A DNA stretch of 64,000 bases, from assembly GCA_030533445.1 (NCBI GenBank), contig CM060065.1, positions 52,741,964 through 52,805,963 of the forward strand. Direction: 5' to 3'. The stretch is from Cyprinodon diabolis (taxonomy: Eukaryota; Chordata; Actinopteri; Cyprinodontiformes; Cyprinodontidae). Positions 23,301 through 32,119 of this stretch are shown here, in pieces (positions within the stretch are counted from its first letter, which is position 1; every line of letters starts with the position of its first letter). The notes beneath the pieces were generated by a model. It was not told where the DNA came from. It saw only the letters and a list, made by a program, of their open reading frames with translations, and ran no database searches. Made by a program: the position numbers and the translations under genes.

Positions 23301-26300
23301 GTGCCTGTGTGTCCACAGTGCAGAATGAGACGGGTGTGTGCCTGTGTGTCCACAGTGCAGAATGAGACGGGTGTGTGTCCACAGTGCATAATGAGACAGG
23401 TGTGTGCCTGTGTGTCCACAGTGCAGAATGAGACAGGTGTGTGTCCACAGTGCAGAATGAGACAGGTGTGTGCCTGTGTGTCCACAGATCAGAATGAGAC
23501 GGGTGTGTGTCCACAGTGCAGAATGAGACGGGTGTGTGTCCACAGTGCAGAATGAGACAGGTGTGTGCCTGTGTGTCCACAGTGCAGAATGAGACGGGTG
23601 TGTGTCCACAGTGCAGAATGAGACGGGTGTGTGTCCACAGTGCAGAATGAGACAGGTGTGTGCCTGTGTGTCCACAGTGCAGAATGAGACAGGTGTGTGC
23701 CTGTGTGTCCACAGATCAGAATGAGACGGGTGTGTGTCCACAGTGCAGAATGAGACGGGTGTGTGTCCACAGTGCAGAATGAGACAGGTGTGTGCCTGTG
23801 TGTCCACAGTGCAGAATGAGACAGGTGTGTGCCTGTGTGTCCACAGTGCAGAATGAGACGGGTGTTTGGTTCGTCTTCCTCCCTGTGGCTCCTCTCAGGT
23901 CAGCAGCAGCGGTGATTCCTGTTCTGGCTGCCGTCACCATCGCTCTGGGCCTGCTCTCATCCGGGCTGCTCTGCCACCTGCTGTGCTTCCACATCTACCT
24001 GAGTAAGAACGCTCACCTGGTTGTCCTCTTAATCCACCTTAAACTGGGAGAGATAAAATCCAACAGGAGGTTCCATCTCAGACTGGAGGAATCTCCTTCT
24101 TCTGTCAACCGCCTGTTACCTCATGAAAGATTAAAAACAAACTACAGCTGTGTTTGTGTCCTCAGTGTGGAATAGACTCAGCACATACGAGTACATTGTG
24201 CGACAGCGCCACCGTCTGGACAGCAGAGACCTCAGGAAGCCACCTACGGTGAAGGAGACCAGGCCTCCGTCAGTCATCCAGGTAACAAAGCTCCTCCTCT
24301 GGGTTGTTGAATCCATAGTTTTCCTGCTTTTCCATTAAAATGTATCCCGGCTCTAAATGGGTTCCTTCTAATATGCTGGAGTTGGTTATAATGCAGTTCT
24401 GCTGTTTAGCTGCTGACTGGATGGAAACACCTGGTTCTGAAGCTCGAGGCATTGTTAGACCTGGAACCTATGAGGCGATTCTGAATTCAGCCTCCAGAGG
24501 TCCGTTTCACGAAGCAGGTTTAACAAATTTAGATGGAAATCAGCAACTCTAATTGATCTAGCCTAAAGTTGGCAACTCTGAGTGTTCAGTTTCACATCGG
24601 CTGATATCAGTTAGTTCAATCGGTTTTAGCTAGGTCCACTGGGAGTTAAGCGCCATAGCAACAGGAATGGAAAGAGATTATCAGGGGAGCAGCGATTCAA
24701 CGACGCAACAGGAAGTGCATATTTCACCCGACTGGAACTAGAGATTTTAATCCAGAAATGCAAAAAATAAAAAAGGAGAATGTGTTTAAAAGACAGAGAA
24801 ACAGCGCTGCAGCTACAAAGGAGAGGAAGATGGAGAAGGAGAAGCTTGTTGCTCGAGTGAATGCATATGTTTATATGAAGTGGGCTATGGCAGACCGTTT
24901 TTACATTTATTAAAATCACTCTCCTCTCTGTTATAGATCTATAAAATAAGATTATTCCTGATCAAATTCAAACTCCTAGACTGAAATGTAATAATATATT
25001 TTCTAAATTACATTTTTGTATCAGAAACTGAATTTTAGAAAGTGAAAATCAACAAAATTATTCTAGTAAGAAACAAGTTTTATATATCTAGTAATGTTTA
25101 CTTACTTTAGGAGGCCGTTCTGACATTTATCAGCTTGACTTAAAATGTATGCTATCTTAAAAACATTTAATTCTCTGTGAAAAAGTGTTTATCATTCTTT
25201 AAGAAGATCCTCGTTAAACAGACATTCAAAGTTTGTTTTTAAACCTAGTGTGTGTAACGGACCTTGGGATTGATATATATGTATATATATATATTTATAT
25301 ATTTTTATGCACAATACTACGACAAAAATCAAACTAAATGGGGAAATAAAACAACGTGATTTGCTGTAAGGAGAGCAAAGACAGGGCAGTCCGTGTTTAC
25401 TGAAGAAAACCTGCTACTGACCAAATTAGCTCTGAGGTGAATGTTAATATAACTCTTTGTGAAGCGGAAAAGTCGGAGTTTCCCTGTTTTCAGGTTTAAA
25501 TACGAGTTTTTTGCAAACTGGCCTCGTGAAACGGACCCCAGATCTACATGTTTGATTACTAGAGCCAACTCAAACCCAGCTGCTTCATCCTGAAAGTGAC
25601 TGAAACTTTAAAGAACTAGAATCCTTTATTAATGAATTTTGGATCCATGATAAATAGAAAGTTTAATTAAATGATGATAAACTTTCTGTTTTCATTTAGT
25701 TTAGCTCCTAACAGTAGAAATTATCAACTAAATGTTTCTCCCATTTTGATTTACCTTGTTTATAAACCCGACTTTAGAAAAACATGTAGTTCTGGTAACA
25801 TTTAGGTTCTGCAGGACCTGGAACCATTCGGGCTGAAAGTTCTCTGTTGTTCCCCCCACAGGATGAGAACCACTCAGGGACTCTAGGTTACACCAACCCT
25901 CATCCGGACATTCAGGAGCCCCCTGCCCAGAGGGACACAGAGTGAGTCCTTCCTCCTGTTCTGGTTCCAGAGCAGAAGGTCTGGAGTCCTACCTGACTGG
26001 TTCAGACTGGTTCAGAGGGCGTTCTCCCTGAACCTGCCAGCAGGAACAGAGATGATGTTCTGTGGTTCTGTTCAGACCCTCTTTAGAATATTTTATGGTT
26101 CTAAACGTAATGATTCAACCTTAGAGTTTCTGAAAGGTCCAGAAATGTAGCTAAAGCTTTAAAGAAAGAACAACCGTAGTATTTCAGACCACTAGTCTGT
26201 CGCCATCTGGTGGTGTCAGTCTGTAACTAGTCTTGAGGTTGACTGACCTCAACACTGAGTGCTATTCTCACTATCAGTCGTTCACTATCAGTGGGTTTGA

Positions 26301-29300
26301 GTGTCATGTTTCTGTAGGTGTGAATCTGTTGGTGGTTTGAATCTTGTTTAGGAGCAACATTCTGACCCAGATCTCTGAAGATGAGTCCCAGATTTATTCT
26401 AGATCCTCCTCATTTACATCTCATCATGTGCCTCCTTGTGGTTGCAGTAGAAACTGCACCTTTAGTGCCCAACTTGAAGTCAACGTTTTAAGGAATCAGA
26501 GGGTCTTATTGGGGTCTCTGTTTCAGCTTCCTGACCAACGGCAGCATAAGGAGCACATCTAACCCTGTCCCTCAGGAGGAGGCTCCGCCCACCATCTCTG
26601 CAGAGCGGAAAGCACACACGCATCGACACACACAGGTCGGCTCACAAACACGCTGCGCTACATCTACTTAGAGATTAATCCTATGGCAGAAAATATGTTT
26701 TTTTTGTTTTTAATTGCTGCAGTTGATCGTTTAAAGATGGATGCAGCTGAAGGAGGTTTGGGTTTAAATCTTCAGTGTCTGAGTGCTGACATTGAAACCC
26801 TTATTATTCCTGTAATCGGGGGGGGGGGGCAAGTTCCCTTTGATTTCTAAAAAGCTCCTAGCACCAAATCTAGAGACTTTTTTCTGCTACTGGAGACTTT
26901 GGAGACAACATCTAAAAGCAGCGAACTCTGCTCTCCAGAGCAAGTAGATTGGTAACCCCGCCTCCTGCTCTCCTCTATCTTGTCTGCTGTCATGATTCAT
27001 GCAGCTATTATTTCATCCAAATGAAAAATGGAGAACAGAGAAGCAGATCATGGCTTGTCTACAGTGAAAAGAAGGACTGGGTTATTTACTTTGGCCTTTT
27101 TGGAAACACAGGAAGGAGCAATCAGCTAAGTGAGCTTAGTGCTTGGAAAAAATCTTTCATTCCTTTAGAGACAGCATGAAAAGTCAGCTGAGTACAAAAC
27201 ATGGAGAGGAAAACAAGAAGAAAAGGGACAAGAAGAGAGGGACACAACCTAGAACAGAGAATGGATGTCTATTCTATTAACATTTCTCTATCTGGAGAAT
27301 GGGGCTGTTTTATGTGTTGTCTTGTCTATTCAGAGGGGCCCCTGCCTGTCTTTGCCTAAGGCCCCAAATTTCCTAAATGCACCCCTACCTGCGATCTCGC
27401 TCATTTTTTCAGTCTATCGTAAATAATTTCACAAACATGTCCCATTCGTGAAGATGTGAGGTTGTTGAATGTATGTGAGGCTTTCCAGAACTTGGTGGAA
27501 TGTGACTCGCTTCCCGTCTGCTCAGGATTTATAGCTCAGCAGCTTCCAGTCCGTCAGGCTGGAGGTTTTTTTTTTTTTAGGTCTTCTCTGTTGGTAACCT
27601 ACATGTGATGTCAGACGGGTCCAATGAGGTCATGAACATCCTGTAAAGCTCCTCTGCCTTTAAACAGTTCACTGTTGTCAGAAAATAATCATGTTGAACA
27701 TTTTTTTTGTTTTTAAATAAATAATCAATCTCATTCCTGTTAACAGCGAAGGTCAAACTAAGTAAATATTAAACATTTTTGCCCTCGTTGATAATATTTC
27801 ACTATATTGCTAGATCCTTGCTGTAGTTCTTTGTATTGTTTGAGCGGAATAAATCTTTTTCTTACCACAGAAGAAGAAGAAGAGGAAAAACGTACGCCGA
27901 GTCCCAGCTGAGTTGACCAGAGAGCACTGCCCTCCTGTAGCTCCGCCCCCAGGTAAGGTCCCTCCCGTCTCTGCCGTCTTGTCTCCAAACACACGCCTGG
28001 TTTTATGGCTGCCTGGAGATTTGGAGGTTTTAGAACGAGTTCTGTCAAATTCAGAGAAATCTTTTTTCATGCTATAAACATGTTGTCGGCTTCTGATGTT
28101 ACTCCAGCAGGGCGTGAGGTTCGGCTGTCCGACAGAGCTGAAGTCTTTGAATGCACCACAGTTCAGATCGTAATAAAGCCGCTCATCACAAAAGCTTCAG
28201 AAGGTTCGATTATCAGGCGTTTATTTTATAAATCTTCCTGATGAATCTGCTGCGTTTTAAAACGTCCTAAATCCAGGAATGAGTTCCTGCGTGTTCAGAA
28301 CAATGCGTGAGGCATGAACATTGTTCCTGTGGTCTTTCTTCAGCTCCTTTCATCTGCATTCATCCAGAAAGCAAACATGAACCCAGAGCCGTCCCCTGGT
28401 GCAAAGGTCATGACGTCTACATTGAAAACATCCTTGTTCCTGTTAAGCTTTTATTTGCTCTGAATATTCAAACTCAATAGATGAAAAGTCGAGTCAAGAA
28501 GCTTTGATCAGAGTGTAACTGGTTCTGACTGGTTCTGTATGGCTGATATCCATATCAGGTTTTCACTGACCTGCAGGTCAGACTCATTCTGCTACCATAT
28601 TTTCTGTCAAATATTAAATGTAACACAGCAAGAGGAAGAAAGGCTCTGCAGGATCACTGGTACTTTAAAGTGCATTAAAATTCTGATTGGTGGATATAAC
28701 TGAGCTAAATAATGATTAATGATTTGGAGTAACAAGGAAGCAATCAGAGTCCAATTGGTTCCTCACCTGAGTCTGAGGAGTTACCTGAGCTGTTGAGTCA
28801 TCAGAGGAGCTGCTTTTAGAGTTGTAAGGAAGTCATATTTAAATGTCGAATTATTCAGGCTTAAACATGTATTTAAATGTTCTCTTTATCAGACCATATT
28901 GTCCTAAAATTTACAAATTTCTATAAAAATAAATCCTGTCTTAAAATCTGCGTGTTTTCCGTTATCTTCTGCAGGCCAGTTAGTTCTACGTCAGCCTGAA
29001 CACCTAAATTCGGCCAATCATATATCAACGGTCATCTGTCAATCAAATTTTTTCGGTCATAGCATCTTGATTCATGTGTCGCAGCTAATATACGCAACGG
29101 TTGAAATCAGAATCCTTTCCTTTCCCATTGAGTTGCGTCCCAGTGTTCACGGGGATGGACGTCTGTGTCTTCGGCAGGCGTAGAGCTAACAGAACTGGCA
29201 GCGTTGCGAGGCAAGGGCTCAAACATGTACGGCTGGAAGCCTTCTACACCAAACCAAGCTTCTGCCGCCCTGGCGTCCTCTTCCACAACATCTTCGCCCC

Positions 29301-31359
29301 CGCTTTCCTCCTCTAAATAAAAAATGGATGACGGAGGAGACTCATCCACAACCTCCGACACTAAACTCTCCTCCTCTTGCATGTTTCCGCTGTCCATAGC
29401 GTTCCTTGACAGCGTTGTTTCTAAGTCACCAATTTAGTGCTACTTGGTCCCAATGGAATTTCCCATTGGGAACCTACTAGCACTAAGGCCCCGCCCACAC
29501 GAAGTCAAAACGAACACGAAACGCTAATATTTTCCAGAATGTTTGTCGTAAAGACGGAGACGTAAAATAAATGTGATCGTCCACACGAATGCATGAAAAC
29601 GCTGCAAAATGTATGCCAGGCCTGTAAGTGGCGCTGTGGTGCCAAAGCAAAAATAGGCGACGAAATGTTGGGCATGCGCACTAATATTTATACATGGTTG
29701 CCCTGCGGGTCCATTTTGGTGGTTCAGTCAGATTCAGGTGCTGAACTATGTGGTCGATATTGCTCTGTTCTTCCTGGAGATATTCCAGAAGAAGAAGATT
29801 CTGTTGTAAGCCCGACAGCAGGGTGAGTAGCATGAGCAGCAACCATTCAACACAGTACGGCGCCATTGTTGTTGTGATACTGTGTCGCGCATGCGTGTTT
29901 AGAGGCGACGCTATGACGCATGCGTGTTTAGAGGCGACGCTGTGACGCATGCGTGTAAAAAAAAAAATAATGCGGTTAGAGCTTAAAGATGGAAACGCGA
30001 AAACGGCGTTTCAAAATCTTCCCACTCTGAAGGCTGAATAAAAAAAAGATCGTTTACAGACCCCGAAACGCCGGCTTCGTATGGATGAGAGGCTGGTTTG
30101 GTGAAAAATGTGTGCGTTTAGGCCAGGGTTCGGCTTCGTGTGGACGGGGCCTTAGTTGCTGTTTCTGATTGTTTGGTCAGAGACATTCACACCAGTGGCC
30201 TGCTGGAGGTCATTTTGTAGGGCTCTGGCAGTGCTCCTCCTGCTCCTCCTTGCACTAAGGAGCAGATAGTGGTCCTGCTGATGGGTTGTAGACCTTCTAC
30301 GGCCCTGTCCAGCTCTCCTGGAGTATCTGCCTGTCTCCTGGAATCTCCTCCATGCTCTTGAGATTGTTCTGGGAGACGCAGCAAACCTTCTGGCAATGGC
30401 ATGTATTGATGCGCCATCCTGGAGGAGTTGGACTGCCTGCAACCTCTGTAGGGTCCAGGTAGCGCCTCATGCTAACAGTAGTGACAGTGACCCTAGCCAA
30501 ATGCTAAACTGGTGAAAAACAGTCAGAAAAGATGAGGAGGGGTAAATGTCTCCACCTGTAAAACCATTCCGGTTTTGATGGTCGTCTCGTTGTTGCCCCT
30601 CTAGTCCACCTGTTGTTCATTTCATTAACACCAAAGCAGCTGAACCTGATTACCACCCCCTCTGCTACTAACCTGACCAAATCAATGTCCCAGAAACTTA
30701 AATAACTTGATGCTTTACTCTGATTACAAAGTGATCCTTTATTTTTTTGAGTAGTGTGTCTATATAGAGTCATGGTTACATGTTGATGGCATTAAAAGTA
30801 TTTCTAAGATCAGTAAAAACATTAAATTGTATTTATTTATTCCTGTATAAACCCTGTCACTGTTGTTCTCTCCTCTCCAGCAGCAGAGCCCAGCAGCACG
30901 TCTGCCTTTTCCTTGGGTCAGCGGCTTCCTTTCCCAGCATTCCCACTGAGGGCCTCCCTGCCCCCCCTGGCCCCCACCCTGGGCTCCGTCCAGGCTGCCG
31001 CCCCTCCGGCAGAGTACCACTCAGACTCCGCAGAGTCCCTGGAGGAGATCCCGGTGGCCCTGGCCAAGCTGGGTTCCTCCTCGTCCGCAGCAGCCGGGGA
31101 GGCCTCCAGATCATCCCGCATGCTGATCCGGGGCGTTCAGCAGCAATCCCCCCTCCCCAGGGCAAAGAAGAAGACCTCCTCCTCTCGAGCCAATAAAAAC
31201 CCAGCCGAGCTGAGGTTTGAAATGGCGTCCACGCAGCCACCGTCTGTCTTTGTAAGTCGAACGAGTGGAGAGCCTGGTGAGGACTTTGGTCTGGGCTGGG
31301 AGCAGACCAGAACCAGAACCAGACCTGCATCCAGGACGTCTCTGGGTTCCCAGCGGTGA
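11089..31359 (+). CDS. zdhhc1: Palmitoyltransferase ZDHHC1 (ten coding exons)
   Basis: Join 11089-11307, 12003-12178, 15595-15696, 17904-18028, 23847-24002, 24166-24281, 25862-25941, 26527-26635, 27871-27952 and 30881-31359. This gives 1644 nt, one frame, 547 residues. All introns are GT-AG and the phases agree. The ATG at 11089 gives MDVCGRNPN, close to other ZDHHC1 N-termini. Two membrane segments (about 46-66 and 74-92) are followed by the Cys-rich zinc-binding domain with [10 protein letters not shown] and DHHC at 150-153 (catalytic Cys153), then two more membrane segments (about 167-193 and 226-256). The C-terminal tail holds a KKKKRK cluster (from 362) and a Ser/Pro-rich last exon. The family moves palmitate from CoA to cysteines of target proteins at internal membranes; mammalian ZDHHC1 has been linked to STING signalling. 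It is longer than human ZDHHC1 (about 485 residues). The least certain points are the weak exon-9 donor (GTCGGC) and the read-through of a GTAAGT in the last exon. Confidence 0.93.
11308..12002. other. zdhhc1 intron 2
   Basis: AT-rich, 695 bp, no repeat family or RNA recognised. Confidence 0.6.
12003..12178 (+). CDS. zdhhc1: zdhhc1 exon 3 (second membrane segment, SIDPAD)
   Basis: Begins at CTCAG|TGCACGGGC and ends GTGGATGT|GTGAGT. Encodes residues 74-131 and two bases of 132: the second helix, the conserved [11 protein letters not shown] loop and the first zinc-ligand cysteines (HCYLCQVDV). Confidence 0.93.
12915..13510. repeat. 30-bp minisatellite in zdhhc1 intron 3
   Basis: About 20 copies of a unit made of GCTGCTGCAG, ACGGGCTAAC and GTTAGCCCCG. 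For three rounds the pattern repeats every 120 bp, so four variant 30-mers form a higher-order unit. Each 30-mer carries the palindrome GCTAACGTTAGC and a CTGCAG. The 225-codon open frame is a product of the 30-bp period. Confidence 0.96.
13560..15594. other. 3' part of zdhhc1 intron 3
   Basis: AT-rich with no gene seen. It includes a GCGCCCTCTAGTG word near 13780 and a TTTTAGTCGACTAAAA-like inverted stretch near 14500, typical of repeat debris. No element boundary can be defined. Confidence 0.45.
15595..15696 (+). CDS. zdhhc1: zdhhc1 exon 4 (DHHC catalytic exon)
   Basis: Bounded by TGTCAG| and |GTGAGT. Encodes [23 protein letters not shown] and RNYK. It holds all the DHHC-box catalytic residues (Asp150, His151, His152, Cys153) and the following zinc-ligand Cys159. 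Confidence 0.96.
15840..16240. repeat. ATCGTATCG-type repeat debris in zdhhc1 intron 4
   Basis: Contains ATATCGCAATATATGG, ATCGTATCGTGAACC and GTATCGTGACACGGATCG. These words are common at the ends of fish hAT-type elements. No paired end or target duplication was found. Confidence 0.4.
16397..17336. repeat. 20-bp minisatellite of perfect CRE sites in zdhhc1 intron 4
   Basis: 47 units of GTTTCTTCCTGTGACGTCAC (TTTCT and TTCTT variants) in strict 20-bp register. 40 of the 47 contain the full palindromic cAMP response element TGACGTCA. The rest have a single T or C change (GATGTCA, GACGCCA). The array starts 0.7 kb after the DHHC exon and ends 0.57 kb before exon 5. Confidence 0.97.
17341..17903. 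other. 3' part of zdhhc1 intron 4
   Basis: Short inverted words AGTCCGGTCA (17409) and TTGACCGGACT (17625) lie about 200 bp apart, perhaps a small MITE. No gene seen apart from the exon that follows. Confidence 0.4.
17904..18028 (+). CDS. zdhhc1: zdhhc1 exon 5 (third membrane segment)
   Basis: Acceptor CCTGCAG at 17897-17903, donor CTGG|GTAAGA. Encodes [12 protein letters not shown] and a hydrophobic helix up to about residue 193, followed by the conserved LRTDKHF stretch. It splits the codon for residue 208. Confidence 0.95.
18076..23865. repeat. 29/37-bp minisatellite of amplified 3' splice sites filling zdhhc1 intron 5
   Basis: Units read TGCAGAATGAGACAGGTGTG followed by TGTCCACAG (29 bp), or have an extra CCTGTGTG before TCCACAG (37 bp). 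A common variant starts ATCAGAATG. Length divided by unit size gives roughly 175 units. Each unit ends in the acceptor of exon 6 (TGTGTCCACAG) and begins with that exon's first bases (TGCAGAATGAGACGGGTGT). Higher-order copies are visible: 116-bp blocks near 20086-20459 and a near-perfect 734-bp duplication (about 22245-22978 and 22979-23712). The array runs into exon 6. Confidence 0.97.
23847..24002 (+). CDS. zdhhc1: zdhhc1 exon 6 (fourth membrane segment), acceptor is the last of a tandem array
   Basis: TGTCCACAG|TGCAGAATGAG gives [15 protein letters not shown], which lines up with KNHTDVWFVFLPAAP in mammalian ZDHHC1. This identifies the true acceptor. The first 19 bases of this exon are present in almost every unit of the preceding 5.8-kb array. 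The donor is CTGA|GTAAGA. Confidence 0.94.
24166..24281 (+). CDS. zdhhc1: zdhhc1 exon 7
   Basis: GTCCTCAG|TG completes Met260 and gives [16 protein letters not shown], matching the conserved LTTYEYIV motif after the last helix. Ends phase 0 at ATCCAG|GTAACA. Confidence 0.93.
24498..25538. mobile_element. PIF/Harbinger-like element remnant with Myb/SANT-like coding debris
   Basis: The ends GGTCCGTTTCACGAAGC and GCCTCGTGAAACGGACC are inverted. Inside, 24660-24890 reads in pieces [13 protein letters not shown] and [25 protein letters not shown]. This resembles the Myb/SANT-like second protein of fish Harbinger elements. Frameshifts and stops show it is dead. It lies in zdhhc1 intron 7. Confidence 0.6.
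25862..25941 (+). CDS. zdhhc1: zdhhc1 exon 8 (cytosolic tail)
   Basis: CCACAG|GATGAGAAC to ACAGA|GTGAGT. Encodes 26 codons, polar and Pro-rich, in phase with both neighbours. Confidence 0.85.
25942..26526. other. zdhhc1 intron 8
   Basis: Intronic sequence with no repeat family recognised. It ends with the polypyrimidine tract TCTGTTTCAG. Confidence 0.5.
26527..26635 (+). CDS. zdhhc1: zdhhc1 exon 9 (cytosolic tail)
   Basis: TTTCAG|CTTCCTGAC to ACACAG|GTCGGC. Encodes [18 protein letters not shown] and a His-rich AHTHRHTQ. The donor GTCGGC departs from consensus after GT, but the phase fits exon 10. Confidence 0.8.
26815..26960. repeat. Dispersed repeat with an inverted copy at 52925-53050
   Basis: Shared words include GAGACTTTGGAGACAACATC, CAGCGAACTCTGCTCTCCAG and CTCCTAGCACCAAATCTAGA. 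The copy at 52925 is reverse complemented, and both lie beside a G-run. The family is not recognised. Confidence 0.6.
27200..27870. other. 3' part of zdhhc1 intron 9
   Basis: No gene, RNA or element boundary recognised. It ends with the exon 10 acceptor. Confidence 0.4.
27871..27952 (+). CDS. zdhhc1: zdhhc1 exon 10 (basic cluster)
   Basis: CCACAG|AAGAAG to CCCCAG|GTAAGG. Encodes [14 protein letters not shown], a basic patch also present in ZDHHC1 tails. Confidence 0.87.
27960..28960. other. 5' part of zdhhc1 intron 10
   Basis: Unique-looking intronic sequence. The short open frames show no domain and no splice-bounded exon was found. Confidence 0.4.
29107..29397 (-). pseudogene. Acidic open frame with a PYMFEP motif, possible transposon-derived N-terminus
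   Basis: A 96-codon minus-strand frame starts [11 protein letters not shown], is rich in Glu/Asp, and contains [11 protein letters not shown] followed by Ser-rich sequence. Acidic N-termini with a PYxFEP motif occur on fish and cnidarian proteins carrying a P2X7 intracellular-like domain, many of them repeated in genomes. That domain is not found here. A GTxxAG-like continuation was not resolved. The match is from memory of the motif and is weak. Confidence 0.3.
29485..30155. mobile_element. Non-autonomous DNA transposon with ACTAAGGCCCCG termini
   Basis: The left end ACTAAGGCCCCGCCCACACG and the right end CGTGTGGACGGGGCCTTAGT are inverted over about 23 bp with one mismatch. The interior has AAAACGCTGCAAAA and AAAACGGCGTTTC, words typical of a common fish MITE. 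Near 29881-29957 a 29-bp unit (GACGCATGCGTGTTTAGAGGC) is repeated two and a half times. No clear target duplication. Confidence 0.65.
30160..30770 (-). mobile_element. Truncated Tc1-like transposon (N-terminal transposase)
   Basis: The minus-strand frame 30442-30152 encodes [40 protein letters not shown] and [19 protein letters not shown]. This is the paired helix-turn-helix DNA-binding region of a Tc1-type transposase. The start ([19 protein letters not shown]) lies in another frame, so there is a frameshift near 30440. The catalytic DDE half is missing, and the left side stops near the MITE end. The outer end near 30760 reads TTTTTTTGAGTAGTGTG. Confidence 0.8.
30881..31359 (+). CDS. zdhhc1: zdhhc1 exon 11 (last coding exon, stop)
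   Basis: CTCTCCAG|CAGCAGAG offers three tandem in-frame AG acceptors. The frame encodes 158 Ser/Pro-rich residues with [17 protein letters not shown] and ends TGA at 31357-31359. A consensus donor GTAAGT at 31252 is read through in this model. Confidence 0.83.
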
Positions 31360-31911
31360 CCGGAACCTCCGTCAGCATCTCTGCTGATGAAATCACTCGG
31401 AAGGGACTCTTATTCTGAAAGGTTCCGCTCTTATTTAAAGTTGGACATGATTTCTTTTATTTGACGGACAAAGTGACTCCCTGTGTGTGTTACCCCCCCC
31501 ACCCCCCTTCCCCATTACTGCTTACTATTACCGGCTCCTTGGCCTACTTGTTTCCATGGTAATCCAGGGCTGGAGGCATAAAATTTGATTCATATATTTT
31601 ATAATTTATCTCAATGAGCACAACTGTGTGTTATTTGTCATTTCTTTAACTGTGAGGAGCGCCCCCAGGCTGCTAAAGTAGGTACTGCAGGTTAATCAGA
31701 GCAGGTTTGCTCTTTTTTTTTGTCCTGCTTACCTGCAGCGCCGCTGGGCCTCTTTTCTTCCTCTGCTGCTGTTTCTCTTAAATCTGAGGAAATATTTCTG
31801 TCACAAACAAACTAAGTGCTGAACTTCCTTCATCAAATCGGAGCAGGAGGACTTTCATCTCTCACTGTTTAGTAGTTTCGGTTTTCCTCCAAATCAAAAT
31901 CAAATCCGATC
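31360..31911 (+). other. zdhhc1: zdhhc1 3' untranslated region (inferred)
   Basis: From the stop to the first good polyadenylation signal. Contains a C-run near 31493-31511. No other open frame of note. Confidence 0.5.
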
Positions 31912-31917
31912 AATAAA
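31912..31917 (+). terminator. Candidate zdhhc1 polyadenylation signal AATAAA
   Basis: AATAAA lies about 550 bp after the stop codon and directly before a tRNA-type SINE, so the transcript probably ends near 31935. No GT-rich element was clearly seen. Confidence 0.45.
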
Positions 31918-31929
31918 GAAATAATTCCG

Positions 31930-32110
31930 TACAAAAATATTCAGGGGATGTGTGATGGTGAGGGGGCCTTGCAGCCAGAAGGTCTGGGGTTTGATTCCCA
32001 GCCTCAGGTTCCTCTGTGCAGAGTTTTATATTGTGCAGGTCCCTCATTCCTGAACGTTCTAAATTGTCCTTAGGTGTGAATGGCGCCCCTCCCCCGGATG
32101 TTTTATGCCC
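31930..32110 (+). mobile_element. tRNA-derived SINE
   Basis: The tRNA-like head has a B-box GGTTTGATTCC at 31988-31998. The tail TAAATTGTCCTTAGGTGTGAA is a common fish SINE tail. It is a diverged copy. Confidence 0.7.
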
Positions 32111-32119
32111 AAATTAAGG

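Noticed and set aside
21652..23712. 686-codon minus-strand open frame ([17 protein letters not shown] type repeats) and its many shorter relatives in 17967-23994
   Set aside because: It only reads the 29/37-bp array in a frame without stops. There is no domain, no unique part and no splice context. The sense strand is the zdhhc1 intron.
30857..31396. 179-codon minus-strand frame opposite zdhhc1 exon 11
   Set aside because: Shadow of the GC-rich coding exon; the sense frame joins in phase with the other exons.
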